Of a DNA stretch of 64,000 bases, positions 1 through 9,496 are shown one piece after another; positions within the stretch are counted from its first letter, which is position 1, and each line of letters opens with the position of its first letter. A model generated the notes under the pieces. The model did no database searches, was not told the DNA's origin, and saw only the letters and a list, made by a program, of their open reading frames with translations. Source of the DNA: an uncultured Bryobacterales bacterium (GTDB lineage: Bacteria; Acidobacteriota; Terriglobia; Bryobacterales; UBA6623); contig OX638379.1 of assembly GCA_951813605.1 (NCBI GenBank), positions 3,342,062-3,406,061 of the forward strand, written 5' to 3'. The translations under genes and the position numbers were made by a program.

Positions 1-53
1 ACACGGGTGCCGGCAACAGCGCCCGTGGCACAAGTTCGATTGGAGGGGAACTC

Positions 54-3000
54 ATGCTAAGGCGACTATTCGCGGTTCATTTTCTCGTCATCCTGGTCGC
101 TCTCCCGGCTGACGCCCAAGTCAGCCTCGCCAGCGTCACAGGGGTAGTCGCGGATTCGGCGGACGCGGTCATACCCGGCGCCAGTGTGACGATCAGCAAC
201 GTCGACACCGGCATTGTCACGGAAGGGGAAACCAACGAATCCGGCTACTATACCGTGCTCAGCCTGATTCCGGGCACGTACGAGCTGGTGATCGCTTCCG
301 AGGGTTTCCGCCGCTTCGTGCGTCCGAATGTCGAACTGGAGACCGGCCAGCAGCTGCGCCTCGACGCGGAGCTCGAGATCGGCGCGCTGACTGAGACCGT
401 GACGGTCACTTCCGCAGCGCCTTCCATCAATCTGGAGCAGGGCGCGGTAAAGGGCGATGTGATCGTGTACGAGGAAATCCAGGATCTGCCTCTGGACGGC
501 CGCGACTTCATGAACCTCGCATTCCTGGTCCCCGGGGTCATGCCCCTCTTTCGCGGTGGTGGCGGCGGATCGTTTGCATCGGTCAATGGAGCGCGCGGGG
601 ACCAGACCAACTTCTACGTTGATGGCATAAGCAATCGCAACCCGGTGAACGGCGGGGCGCAGGTGCGCCCTCCACTGGACGCCGTCGAGGAGTTCCGTGT
701 CGAGACTTCCGGATTCTCTGCCGAGTACGGAGGGTTCTCCGGCGGAATCATCGGGCTGACGATGCGCTCGGGCACGAACCAGTTGCACGGATCGGTCTTC
801 GAGTACCTCCGCAACGAGGCCTTTGATGCGCGCGGGTTCTTCGACGAGGAGCGGCTGCGCCTTCGCCGGAACCAGTTCGGAGGCACGCTAGGCGGCCCCA
901 TCGTGCGCAACAAGAGTTTCTTCCTGGCCAGCTTCGAGAGCCGCCTGCAGTCGATCGGCCGCACCAGGCTGGGCAACGTGCCGACCGAAATGGAGCGTGC
1001 GGGGGACTTTTCGGAGTCGGTGGACCGTTCCAGGGCGTCTGCTTCGGGAGCCTTGCAGCGAGTGTTTCTGAACGACCCGGATCGGCCCGGCGCCTGCAAC
1101 CGGCGCGTGACTCGCGGCTGCTTCCCGAACAACCAGATCCCGGCTGAGCGGATGGATCCCATCGCGCTGGGACTTATCGATTACTACTCTCTGCCGAACC
1201 GAGACAACCCGAGATTCAACAATATCTCCACGGCGACAGACGATGACGACTGGTATCAGTTCGTCGTCAAGTTCGACCAGAGCTTCTCGGCCAGAGACAA
1301 TTTCTCGCTGAGCTACCAGAAGCGCTTCAACAACCTGGAGAATCCCTTCGCCGGCAGCGCGCTGGCCATCTGGGGAGACGAGACAACAGACCGTCGCGAC
1401 TTGATTTCCGTCCGGCACACGCACACCTTCTCTTCGACGCTGGTGCTGGAGCTTTCCGGCGGCTTCAGCCGCCGGACCAACTACGCGAATTCGATCGCGG
1501 CGGACTTCGATCCGGCCACGATCGGACTGCCCGTGCCCGACGACCTGGATCACAACCTGCGCGGCCTTCCGCGGGTCACGATCCAAAACTACTTTCCCCT
1601 GGGCCAGGGATCGAACACGCCCCGGGATCAGGAGGTCTGGGATGTCCAGATGACGGGGCGGCTCTCATGGATCCGGCGCTCGCACACCGTCAAGACCGGA
1701 TTCGATATCTCGAGGACGCACTACGACCAGCCCCAGTACAACAATGTCCGCGGCTCCTTCCGGTTTGGCCGGCGATTCACGAGGCACTCGGTGGGCGATC
1801 TGCTACTGGGCCGGCTGCAGAGCGTCAACCGCCGCGTGCAGACCACGTTCAACGAGTTGCGTTCGTTGGGCTTCGGCATGTACCTGAATGATGACTGGAA
1901 GGTCACGCGCGATTTCACGCTCAATCTCGGCTTGCGCTACGAAGTGGAACTGCCGCCCTACGACACGAACGACCGGCTCTCGACTTACGAGCCCGCGCTG
2001 AACAAGGTCGTGCTGGCCGGCGACCAGAGCCTGCCCAACCTGGATGCACTCCTTGCCAAGCACGGAATGGCGGATCGGACCGTGCTCGCTAGCGAGGTGG
2101 GGATGGGCCGCCAGCTCATTGATCCCGACCTCAACAACTTCTCTCCGCGGGTTGGGTTTGCGTGGCGGCCCTTTGGCGACAATCGCCACGTGTTCCGAGG
2201 CGGATACGGGATCTTCTACCAGGGCTATCTCTTGGGACCGGTGCGGTCGCAACTCGCAGGCGTCTTCCCGTTCACGTTCAACCAGACATTCAATTCGACA
2301 GGCCGCAGGAACATAGTGGCCCCGACGCTCCAGAGTCCCTTTCCCGAGGGATCCGAGCGCGTCGGGGGGCAGGGGATCCAGAACGTCAATGGCTTCGACA
2401 CAGATCCTCCCACCGCCTACCTGCAGTCCTGGAACCTGACGGTGGAGCGGGACCTGGGCGGCGGCCAGGCCCTGGAACTCGGGTACGTGGGATCCAAGGG
2501 CAGCCACCTGCAGCGCCAGTACGATCTGAACCAGCCGATCCGGGATCTGGCACTGGCGACGGAAGGCGCGAACGGCAACCTGGTCTTCCCGCGGCCCGTT
2601 CAGGACTTCAACCGGCTGCGCTACACCTCGTTCGGATCGAACTCGGTCCATCATGCGCTGCAGGCCTCGCTGCGACGGCGCAGCCGAAACGGGTTCTTCT
2701 ACCGCATCAACTACACCTTCGGCAAGTCCATAGACGACTCGTCCTCGGCTCGCGGCTTCGGTGGCGGAGGCGGGGCGGCCGGTGCCATCGACACCCGGAA
2801 CCTCAGGCTAGACCGAGGCCGCTCCAGCTTTGACCAGCGCCATGCCGTGACCTTCGCGACCCGCTACGAGCTTCCCATCGGAAACAGCCGCCGGTTCTTC
2901 CGCAACATGCGCGGCCCGCTCCAGGCTGTGCTGGGAGGATGGCAGTTCGCGTCCACCTTGACCACGTACTCGGGCCAGCCGTTCACCGTTACCGCCGCGA

Positions 3001-3446
3001 ACGTCGACCAGAACGCGGGCGAGTCGCCCCGTCCCAACAGGATCGGGCACGGATTCTTGCCCTCCGACGCGTTCCCCGGCATGAAGGGCGTCGACTTTCC
3101 ATGGTTTGACCTGTCCGCCTTCGAGCGGGTCCCGTGCATCGGCACCGAGAATCGCAACGGCATTGAGTGCGTGCAGAGCGCGCACGGGTTCGAGCCGTTC
3201 CAGGTCGGCAACTCCGGGAGGAATATTCTCGACGTTCCGGGCACGCTCAACCTCAACCTCAGCCTGCAGAAGAACTTCCGCTTCGAGGGACGCCGCCGCC
3301 TGCAGGTCCGGATGGATGCCTTCAACGCCCCCAACACGACGCGACTGCGGCGTCCGGCCTCCCAGTTCGATTCCCTGCAGGGGGGATTCATCATCCGTGC
3401 CGGCGCTCCGCGGATCCTCCAGGCGTCGCTGACCTACAACTTCTGA
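54..3446 (+). CDS. Oar-type TonB-dependent receptor with N-terminal carboxypeptidase-regulatory domain
   Basis: Predicted outer-membrane beta-barrel of 1130 residues, for TonB-driven uptake of an unknown substrate or for Oar-like adhesion. Residues 1-21 are a signal peptide ending near ADA. A carboxypeptidase-regulatory-like sandwich follows at about 25-105 (VTGVVAD, then PGTYELVI), then a plug at about 130-245 (LPLDGRDF, NFYVDGI), and a long barrel closing on the terminal aromatic TYNF. A Shine-Dalgarno GGAGGGG at 42-48 fixes the ATG. I see no clear TonB box. Two more full-length paralogues lie at 17-24 kb. The family is known to be greatly expanded in Acidobacteria. The substrate cannot be read from the sequence, although the DUF1592/DUF1552 pair downstream suggests uptake of a degraded polymer (inference). 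Confidence 0.92.
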   Translation: MLRRLFAVHFLVILVALPADAQVSLASVTGVVADSADAVIPGASVTISNVDTGIVTEGETNESGYYTVLSLIPGTYELVIASEGFRRFVRPNVELETGQQLRLDAELEIGALTETVTVTSAAPSINLEQGAVKGDVIVYEEIQDLPLDGRDFMNLAFLVPGVMPLFRGGGGGSFASVNGARGDQTNFYVDGISNRNPVNGGAQVRPPLDAVEEFRVETSGFSAEYGGFSGGIIGLTMRSGTNQLHGSVFEYLRNEAFDARGFFDEERLRLRRNQFGGTLGGPIVRNKSFFLASFESRLQSIGRTRLGNVPTEMERAGDFSESVDRSRASASGALQRVFLNDPDRPGACNRRVTRGCFPNNQIPAERMDPIALGLIDYYSLPNRDNPRFNNISTATDDDDWYQFVVKFDQSFSARDNFSLSYQKRFNNLENPFAGSALAIWGDETTDRRDLISVRHTHTFSSTLVLELSGGFSRRTNYANSIAADFDPATIGLPVPDDLDHNLRGLPRVTIQNYFPLGQGSNTPRDQEVWDVQMTGRLSWIRRSHTVKTGFDISRTHYDQPQYNNVRGSFRFGRRFTRHSVGDLLLGRLQSVNRRVQTTFNELRSLGFGMYLNDDWKVTRDFTLNLGLRYEVELPPYDTNDRLSTYEPALNKVVLAGDQSLPNLDALLAKHGMADRTVLASEVGMGRQLIDPDLNNFSPRVGFAWRPFGDNRHVFRGGYGIFYQGYLLGPVRSQLAGVFPFTFNQTFNSTGRRNIVAPTLQSPFPEGSERVGGQGIQNVNGFDTDPPTAYLQSWNLTVERDLGGGQALELGYVGSKGSHLQRQYDLNQPIRDLALATEGANGNLVFPRPVQDFNRLRYTSFGSNSVHHALQASLRRRSRNGFFYRINYTFGKSIDDSSSARGFGGGGGAAGAIDTRNLRLDRGRSSFDQRHAVTFATRYELPIGNSRRFFRNMRGPLQAVLGGWQFASTLTTYSGQPFTVTAANVDQNAGESPRPNRIGHGFLPSDAFPGMKGVDFPWFDLSAFERVPCIGTENRNGIECVQSAHGFEPFQVGNSGRNILDVPGTLNLNLSLQKNFRFEGRRRLQVRMDAFNAPNTTRLRRPASQFDSLQGGFIIRAGAPRILQASLTYNF

Positions 3447-3479
3447 GACCTCCTGGAAGGGGGATCTCAAGGGCCGTAT

Positions 3480-3968
3480 CCGTTTCCCGGGGCTTCTCGC
3501 GGGCCAGCCTCTGAATCTTCGACTGGCTGGCAGACCCAGGTTCGCTAGCTCTTGGACCGCGGATGAAATCCTGGCGACCTGCTGAAACAAGGCAGGCTAT
3601 GATCTCCGACAGGCTGCTCTTCAAGGATTCCGAGGAGCTACTGACTACCATGGCGTGCCTTGCGAGGGCACAAAGGGAAGCGAACGGTATTGTGGGGTTC
3701 GACATTGATGGACGCACTCGCATCAGATTGGACAGCCCGAGTGGACGGGAACGAGCCCTGGTCCCTGAGTTAGAGCGCGCTGAGCTCGGGGCAGGCGCTA
3801 ACCGGGCAGTCTAAGCATCAATAGACAAATCAAGGCATTGCAAGCCGAAATCGCGCCTTTCTGCGAGCGCTGGCAGGTCACGGAGTTCGCTTTGCTCGGC
3901 TCTGCGCTGCGGGATGATTTCGACCCGGCGAGCGACATCGATGTGCTTGTGCGATTCACACCGAAGGC
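3480..3968 (+). repeat. dispersed ORF71-MNT repeat, copy A
   Basis: A block of about 490 bp starting 34 bases after the receptor stop reappears in inverted orientation at 59772-60262. By eye the two copies align almost without gaps, from CCGTTTCCCGGGGCTTCT at one edge to CACCGAAGGC inside the nucleotidyltransferase gene at the other. The repeat holds a leader, a 71-codon ORF and the first third of an MNT nucleotidyltransferase gene. Copy A continues into the rest of the MNT and a HEPN remnant. Copy B stops abruptly. No terminal inverted repeats or target duplication were seen, so this looks like an old duplicated module rather than a recent insertion sequence. Confidence 0.8.
3599..3814 (+). 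CDS. ORF71: small protein of unknown function upstream of MNT gene, copy A
   Basis: A 71-codon ORF (MISDRLLF...GANRAV) that stops just before the nucleotidyltransferase gene. I do not recognise a family. Support for coding is comparative: the inverted repeat copy at 59928-60143 has an ORF of exactly the same length with the same start and stop context. The two proteins differ at 14 of 71 positions by my count, with no stop or indel. The central part (RAQREANGIVGFDIDGRTRIRLDSP is divided between variable and constant stretches) is mixed helix and strand in character. It could be a small regulator co-transcribed with the HEPN/MNT pair, or a conserved but non-coding leader. A longer in-frame start exists at 3563. 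Confidence 0.4.
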   Translation: MISDRLLFKDSEELLTTMACLARAQREANGIVGFDIDGRTRIRLDSPSGRERALVPELERAELGAGANRAV

Positions 3969-4128
3969 GCACCAATCGCTGTTGGACTTGGTCCGTATGC
4001 GGGGAGAACCGAGCCGCGTACTCGGTCGCCAAGTCGATTTGGTCGAACGTTCGGCGGTCGAAGCGAGCCGGAACCGCATCCGCCGGGAAACCGTCGTCGG
4101 TTCTGCGCAGATCGTCTATGCGGCATGA
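3838..4128 (+). CDS. mntA: MNT-type nucleotidyltransferase (minimal NTase antitoxin of a HEPN/MNT module)
   Basis: This minimal nucleotidyltransferase of about 96 residues carries the family signature GSALRDDFDPASDIDVLV: the glycine-serine loop followed by the D-x-D metal ligands. In HEPN/MNT toxin-antitoxin systems such proteins neutralise the HEPN RNase by AMP or oligo-AMP transfer. The TTG at 3838 is the first canonical start. The homologous frame continues seven codons upstream to ATC 3817-3819, exactly where copy B has ATG 59923-59925, so the native start appears to have been lost by a G-to-C change. The gene overlaps the HEPN remnant by 11 bases. Expression is doubtful because the start is poor and no Shine-Dalgarno is visible. 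Confidence 0.65.
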   Translation: MQAEIAPFCERWQVTEFALLGSALRDDFDPASDIDVLVRFTPKAHQSLLDLVRMRGEPSRVLGRQVDLVERSAVEASRNRIRRETVVGSAQIVYAA

Positions 4129-4306
4129 TGAAGCGCTCCTGCTCCACATGGCTCGGGCGGCGTGTGATGCCGTGGGATTCGCAAGCGGGTTCACGTTTCC
4201 CGATTTCGAAAGAAGCCGACTGCACCGGAACGCGATCCTGAAGGCCATGAAAATCATTGACGACGCAGCGGCACGGTTGAATTCAGAGGTGAGAGAAGCG
4301 AACTGA
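4118..4306 (+). pseudogene. HEPN-domain toxin, truncated remnant (DUF86-like)
   Basis: ATG 4118 overlaps the MNT stop, the usual arrangement in HEPN/MNT pairs. The 62 residues (RHDEALLLHMARAACDAV ... RNAILKAMKIIDDAAARL) match the N-terminal helices of DUF86-type HEPN proteins, which normally run to about 110-120 residues and carry a catalytic R-x4-6-H motif in the second half. Here a TGA at 4304 ends the frame before that motif. Just downstream, at about 4319-4345, a degenerate PEIIGVG...ENHGRYF string in the same frame resembles the lost catalytic region. The toxin is therefore very probably inactive. Confidence 0.6.
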
Positions 4307-4365
4307 AGTGTCCCTTAGCCAGAGATCATCGGTGTGGGTTCCGAGAATCATGGCCGGTATTTTCC

Positions 4366-4635
4366 GGAAATTCTGGCCGGCCGGATATCCCGGGGGCAGA
4401 GTGGGATCTGGGATTCATGGCATTTTCGGCAACAGGGCCTGGCGTGCCGCGCGACGGGGCTGCGGCTCCATCCTGCGGCCGAGAGTCCCCTGAGGCACGA
4501 GCATCTTTGGGAACGCGGCTGGGCATCCGATTCTGACTACGCACCACAAGCCTAGGTGGCACGCCAGCTCTACGCCACGAGGCGTTTCGGTGTAACATTG
4601 GCCAACGGGCTAGAACTCGTCAAGTCAAGACAGCA
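4366..4635. other. intergenic, no gene seen
   Basis: GC-rich spacer between the HEPN remnant and the DUF1592 gene. Short open frames here show no recognisable family, and no promoter stands out by eye. Confidence 0.5.
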
Positions 4636-6981
4636 ATGCGTTGTCACGTACTCCTAGTCGTCGCGGCGACATCTTCAGCAGGACTGCTTCTGGCGGCCGA
4701 TTCGAAGGGGCCGGAAACTGCCGGAAAGCCCTCTCAGGAAGCCTTTGATCAGTTGGTCACGCCCGTCTTCGAAAAATGTACGCTGTGCCACAACGACCGG
4801 CTGGCCTCAGGTAGCCTCAACCTCAAGAACTTCATCTCGGTCGACTCGCTGACCAGGCATCGCGAAGGCTGGGAGAAGATTCTCCTGAAGGTCAGGACAG
4901 GTGAGATGCCTCCGCGAGGCGTGCCACGCCCTGATTCCGACCAGATCAGCGCCATCTTGGCGTTCGTCGAGGAGGAGTTCGACCGCGCAGACAAGAACGC
5001 CAGCGCCGACCCCGGCCGCGTTACGGCTCGTCGGCTTAACCGCAGCGAATACTCCCGCACCGTTCGAGATCTTCTGGGCATCGAGTTTCGCGCCGAGGAT
5101 GACTTCCCGACCGATGACTCGGGCCACGGCTTCGACAATATCGGCGACGTTCTAACGATTTCGCCAGTGTTGATGGAGAAGTACATGAGCGCCGCGGAAA
5201 TGATCGCAGCCCGCTCAATCGGCGCCGACCCGTTGCCTGAGAGTCCGATTGAAGCCGAGTACCACATCAAGAACAAGACGATCCGGCGCATCGACGTGAG
5301 CACGATTGGGGCCCGGCACCGAGTCGAGTGGGACGGCGAGTACATCGTGCGCATCGGGCTGCCAGGCGAGCGACCAGAGGGTGCCGCGCCCGTAACCATG
5401 GGCATTTGGATGGACGACAAGCTGCTCCAGACACAGCAAGTCGAAACGCAACCGTCTGGCCTGGTGTACTTCAACCCGTTTTCGGTCGAGGAAGCGCGTC
5501 TCTACCTGCCCGCCGGAGATCACGATTTCCGTGCCGGCTTCATCGATGATCCGTTCCTGGAAACGCTGACTGAAGAGGACCGCTACGACCGAGCCAAGAA
5601 CAAGTTCCTTGAGTCGATTGCTTTCATCGGCCCGTTCCCAACGGATGTCGAGCCGGAGAGCCGCAAAGAGATTCTCTTCTGCGACCCGGAATCCGGCCGC
5701 GCCTGCGTCGAGCGAATCATCGCCAGGCTTGCCCGGCGCGCGTATCGGCGTACGGCGATGCGAGACGACATCGAAGGGCTAATGAGATTCTTCGACCAGG
5801 CGCGGGCGGAAGGTTTGAACGCTCGGCAGGGCGTGCAACTCGCGGTGCAGGCGATGCTCGTCTCGCCCCACTTCCTGTTCCGGGTCGAGCACGACCCACA
5901 CCCCTTCGACCCGAGCGCCGTTCACCGCATTTCCGACTTCGAGCTGGCCTCGCGGTTGAGCTATTTCCTTTGGAGTTCGATGCCTGACGACGAGCTGCTC
6001 GATCTGGCCGAAAAAGGCAGGCTCGGCGACCCCGAGGTCCTCGATGCTCAAGTGCGCCGCATGCTCGACGACGAGCGCTCGGCTGCATTGGCGGCCAACT
6101 TTGCCGGGCAATGGCTCGAAACCCGCGCCCTGGACAACGCCAACCCCGACCCCGGAAAGTTCCCTGAATGGCGGCCAGAGCTCCGAGAGGACATGAAAAC
6201 GGAGACGCGGCTGTTCTTCGAGTCGGTGCTGCGCGAGAATCTCCCGATCTCTACGTTCCTCGATGCCGACTTCACGTTCCTGAACCGCCGGCTTGCTCGA
6301 CACTACGGAGTGGAAGGGCTCAAAGGCAGTGGATTCCGCCGGGTCAAACTCGAGACTGACCAGCGCGGCGGAGTGCTCGGCCATGCCTCGGTCCTGACGG
6401 TGACCAGCTATCCGACGCGAACGTCGCCGGTTATTCGCGGCAAATACGTGCTGGAGGCGATTCTCGGAACGCCGCCGCCGGATCCTCCGGCCGACGTGCC
6501 TGCACTCCAGGTCGAGGGTCTCGGCGAGGATGCGTCGCTGCGGCAGCGGATCGAGCAGCATCGCGCCAGCCCGACTTGTGCCACGTGCCACGATCGCATG
6601 GACGCCCTCGGCTTTGGCCTCGAGAACTACGACGCGATTGGCAGGTGGCGCACCAAGGACGGCAAATTTGACATCGATTCGGCGGGAATCCTGCCCAACG
6701 GCAAGTCATTCAACACGCCGGCTGAAATGAGGCGGATCTTGCTGGCGGATATCGACGAATTCAGTCGCAACGTGACTGAAAAAATGCTGATCTACGCACT
6801 CGGGCGAGGTCTGGAGCACTATGATAGGGTCACCGTGCGAGAAATCTCGCGAAGGGTTAGAGAATCCGAGTACAGGTTTCAAGCCTTGATTCACGAAGTC
6901 GTGCGGAGCCTGCCCTTCCAGCAGCGGCGTGGAGAGGCTCTGGAGGCGGCAGCGATGGCGAGGCAGGGTAGCTCACGATGA
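4636..6981 (+). CDS. DUF1592/DUF1588/DUF1585 haem-binding protein of the planctomycete-cytochrome type
   Basis: Exported protein of 781 residues. After a signal peptide (about 1-20) comes a planctomycete-type cytochrome segment with CTLCH at about residue 48, the haem attachment motif. The order of family blocks is DUF1587 (about 128-195, RLNRSEYSRTVRDLLG), a beta-rich carbohydrate-binding-like part, DUF1595, DUF1592 (about 420-550, FELASRLSYFLWSSMPDDEL), DUF1588 (about 565-670, ending CATCHDRMDALGFGLENYD) and DUF1585 at the C-terminus. The biochemical role of the family is not established. It is paired with DUF1552 proteins, as here, with a 4-base ATGA overlap to the next gene that implies coupled translation. 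The product should act in the periplasm. Confidence 0.92.
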   Translation: MRCHVLLVVAATSSAGLLLAADSKGPETAGKPSQEAFDQLVTPVFEKCTLCHNDRLASGSLNLKNFISVDSLTRHREGWEKILLKVRTGEMPPRGVPRPDSDQISAILAFVEEEFDRADKNASADPGRVTARRLNRSEYSRTVRDLLGIEFRAEDDFPTDDSGHGFDNIGDVLTISPVLMEKYMSAAEMIAARSIGADPLPESPIEAEYHIKNKTIRRIDVSTIGARHRVEWDGEYIVRIGLPGERPEGAAPVTMGIWMDDKLLQTQQVETQPSGLVYFNPFSVEEARLYLPAGDHDFRAGFIDDPFLETLTEEDRYDRAKNKFLESIAFIGPFPTDVEPESRKEILFCDPESGRACVERIIARLARRAYRRTAMRDDIEGLMRFFDQARAEGLNARQGVQLAVQAMLVSPHFLFRVEHDPHPFDPSAVHRISDFELASRLSYFLWSSMPDDELLDLAEKGRLGDPEVLDAQVRRMLDDERSAALAANFAGQWLETRALDNANPDPGKFPEWRPELREDMKTETRLFFESVLRENLPISTFLDADFTFLNRRLARHYGVEGLKGSGFRRVKLETDQRGGVLGHASVLTVTSYPTRTSPVIRGKYVLEAILGTPPPDPPADVPALQVEGLGEDASLRQRIEQHRASPTCATCHDRMDALGFGLENYDAIGRWRTKDGKFDIDSAGILPNGKSFNTPAEMRRILLADIDEFSRNVTEKMLIYALGRGLEHYDRVTVREISRRVRESEYRFQALIHEVVRSLPFQQRRGEALEAAAMARQGSSR

Positions 6982-8324
6982 TGATTGGCAAGAGGCTAGC
7001 AAGACGGACCTTCCTGCGCGGGGCCGGTGCCGCCGTGGCGCTTCCGTTCTTCGACGCAATGGCCCCGGCGCTTGCATCGAGCCGCATTCCCGGCAAGCAG
7101 CCGGTGCGCATGGGCTGGGTATACGTGCCAAACGGAATCGACATGCGCTTCTGGAACCCGGACTACGACGGCGCGTGGCGAGGCGATCTGCCAGGAACGT
7201 TGAAGCCGCTCGAGGGTCTCCGGAACGATATCACCCTACTTAGCAACCTGACGCAGAACAACGGACGCGCGCTGCTCGATGGGGCCGGCGACCATGGCCG
7301 CTGTTGCGGTGCCTATCTCACTGGCGTGCACCCGCGAAAGTCCGCCGTAGACATCCGGGCTGGCATTTCCTGCGACCAGATTGTTGCGAACAGAGTGGGC
7401 GCCGATACGCGTTTCCCATCGCTTGAGATCGGAATCGAGGACGCGCGGCAAGCCGGCAACTGTGACTCGGGCTACTCTTGCGCCTACACCAACAATTTGG
7501 CGTGGCGCGGTGAAACGCAGCCGCTGCCGCCGATACTTAATCCCCGTGAACTGTTCGAGCGTCTATTCGGTAAGGACGCTCACTTGAGCCCCGAAGCCCG
7601 CGCCCAGCGAAACCGCTTCCGCAAGAGCATTCTCGATTTCGTGTCCGATGACACTCGCAAGCTCAGGGGCAGCCTCGGGCCAACCGACCAGCGCAAGCTA
7701 GACGAGTATCTCAACTCGATTCGCGAGATCGAGAGTCAGATCGAGAAAACCGAGAACGACAACGAGCAGATTGACCCGGGCCTCAACAAGCCCTACGGAG
7801 TCCCTGCCGATTTCGCCGAGCACTTCAAGTTGATGACGGACATGTTGACTGTCGCGATGCAGGCCGACATGAGCCGCGTGTTCACCTTCCTAGTCACGCG
7901 CGAGGGCAGTTCGCGCCCGTATCGAGAGATCGGCATCCCAGACGGCCACCATCCGCTCACGCACCACCAGAATCGTCCGGAGCCCATGGAGAAGGTCGTG
8001 AAGATCAACCGCTATCACGTTGAGCAGCTCGCGAACTGGGTGACAAAGCTCAAGTCAGTGGAGGAAGGTGACTCGACGCTGCTAGACAACTCGATGATCA
8101 TCTACGGCGCGGGCCTCTCCGACGGCAATCGCCATACCCACCACGATCTGCCAACGCTGATGATCGGCAGCGGCGGCGGCACGATCAGGACCGGCCGCCG
8201 CGTGACCTATCGCAGGGAAACGCCGATCTCGAACCTCTACTTGTCGATGATGGACCGCATGGGCGTTCATGTCGAGCACTTCGGCGACTCTACGGGCCGG
8301 CTGGACGGGCTGGATCTCACTTAG
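6978..8324 (+). CDS. DUF1552 family exported protein
   Basis: 448 residues, starting inside the stop of the DUF1592 gene (ATGA overlap). The N-terminus reads ARRTFLRGAGAAVALPFFD, a twin-arginine signal, so the protein is probably folded, perhaps with a cofactor, before Tat export. The body carries family hallmarks (MGWVYVPNGIDM, CGAYLTGVHPRKS, NSMIIYGAGLSDGN, HHDLPTLMIG). DUF1552 proteins are related in fold to DUF1501 and alkaline phosphatase/sulfatase-like proteins; the reaction is unknown. Its 3' end overlaps the convergent nucleoside hydrolase gene by 8 bases. The tight coupling with DUF1592 suggests a two-component periplasmic enzyme (inference). Confidence 0.92.
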   Translation: MMIGKRLARRTFLRGAGAAVALPFFDAMAPALASSRIPGKQPVRMGWVYVPNGIDMRFWNPDYDGAWRGDLPGTLKPLEGLRNDITLLSNLTQNNGRALLDGAGDHGRCCGAYLTGVHPRKSAVDIRAGISCDQIVANRVGADTRFPSLEIGIEDARQAGNCDSGYSCAYTNNLAWRGETQPLPPILNPRELFERLFGKDAHLSPEARAQRNRFRKSILDFVSDDTRKLRGSLGPTDQRKLDEYLNSIREIESQIEKTENDNEQIDPGLNKPYGVPADFAEHFKLMTDMLTVAMQADMSRVFTFLVTREGSSRPYREIGIPDGHHPLTHHQNRPEPMEKVVKINRYHVEQLANWVTKLKSVEEGDSTLLDNSMIIYGAGLSDGNRHTHHDLPTLMIGSGGGTIRTGRRVTYRRETPISNLYLSMMDRMGVHVEHFGDSTGRLDGLDLT

Positions 8325-9420
8325 CCGGCGGGGCCTTCGGATCAGTCTGCCGCTGTTCCTCTTTGCGCCTTTTTTCTTCTGCTTCCTGCTTTTCGCGCTC
8401 GGCGATGGCGCGTCGCAGGAACCCAGGCAATTCCCTAGGGGCCGGCTGAGCGCCGATGATTTCGCGGAAGGCTCGGATAGCGCTCTCTTTCCGCGACGGC
8501 TCGAGAATCAGATAGCGGTGCTTACCCTCCGGCGACGGCTCGAACTCTGTCCGCCCATCGTCCAGAACGCGGATCGTTCCCGGCATGGAGGCGCTGAAGT
8601 GACCCTCGTCCGGGCGCACCGCGTAAAGCGCCGCCGTGATGTCCCAGCTCGGCGTGTCGTACGGCATCTCTTCGTAGGCACGATAAGCATCAACGACCGG
8701 ATGGTTCTCAGCCCAGCCAAAGTCATTCTCGATGCTCTCGGCGGGGTAGGGCAGCGCGTCGCCGACCTCGCCGCCGGAAGCGATGATCGGAGTTGGCCAC
8801 TCGGCGAATAGCTTCTTCGCCGCCGCGATGTCAGACTTGATGTTGTACTCTGGCCCGCCACGTGGGTACGCGCCGCCCATTACGGAAAGAAACCGCACCT
8901 TCGTCGCGATAAGCTCTTTCGCGTCGCGCAGGTCGAGCAGTCGAGCTAAGTTCGTAGCGGGCCCTGTGAGAACAACGATCGCGTTCTGGTCGTGCTGCGC
9001 CGTAAGTGCGTTGCGAATGATTGCGACAGGGTCTGCCGTGTCTGTGAAACGTTCGATCTCGTGGAGATAGAGAGGATTCCCGTCGGCATCTTGCTTGGCA
9101 AGGGGCGCCGCCAGCAGGGGAGTGCCATCGGGTGACCAACCTCTGTCGGAAAGCCCGATCGCTAGGCCTCGGTACCTGCGAAACCGCTCGGGTATCTCGC
9201 GATTGGACTGATTCGAGTAGAAACGGCCGACCGCCTCCGCAAACGCAGCGGCCTGCAGGTTCGACTTGGTGAGACTCACGGAGACCAGGCGACACTCTGG
9301 AGTCTCGCGCGAGGCGAATCCGTGAAGCAGGGCCAGCGCCAACGTATCGTCGATACTATCGCCCAAGTCGCAATCGAAGACGATTCCAACCGGCGGTTTC
9401 TCCTGTGCTGTGGCCTGCAT
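8317..9420 (-). CDS. nucleoside hydrolase (inosine/uridine-preferring family)
   Basis: 367 residues. The N-terminal FDCDLGDSIDDTLAL is the calcium-binding aspartate cluster of nucleoside hydrolases, which cleave the N-glycosidic bond of ribonucleosides. VLTGPATNLARLL and FLSVMGGAYPRGGPEYNI are further family blocks, and the catalytic histidine region is replaced by or embedded in WDITAALYAVRP. The C-terminal 30 residues are a charged Lys/Glu-rich tail that is not part of the fold. No clear signal peptide is visible from ATG 9420. The esterase gene lies 76 bases upstream on the same strand, so the two may be co-transcribed. The paralogue group with divergent active sites is common in Acidobacteria and Planctomycetes, so the substrate may not be a nucleoside. 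Confidence 0.85.
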   Translation of the reverse strand: MQATAQEKPPVGIVFDCDLGDSIDDTLALALLHGFASRETPECRLVSVSLTKSNLQAAAFAEAVGRFYSNQSNREIPERFRRYRGLAIGLSDRGWSPDGTPLLAAPLAKQDADGNPLYLHEIERFTDTADPVAIIRNALTAQHDQNAIVVLTGPATNLARLLDLRDAKELIATKVRFLSVMGGAYPRGGPEYNIKSDIAAAKKLFAEWPTPIIASGGEVGDALPYPAESIENDFGWAENHPVVDAYRAYEEMPYDTPSWDITAALYAVRPDEGHFSASMPGTIRVLDDGRTEFEPSPEGKHRYLILEPSRKESAIRAFREIIGAQPAPRELPGFLRRAIAEREKQEAEEKRRKEEQRQTDPKAPPAK

Positions 9421-9496
9421 CCCGACAATCTCCCGCCTATGGCTTTTGTGCTCTCCTCCGTCCCGCTTCGATACTCACTGAGGGCAGCTTCTTGAT

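Noticed and set aside
66-788. Long open frames opposite the TonB receptor genes
   Set aside because: GC-rich coding DNA leaves the other strand open; the text is Arg/Ala-rich with no family and no ribosome-binding site.
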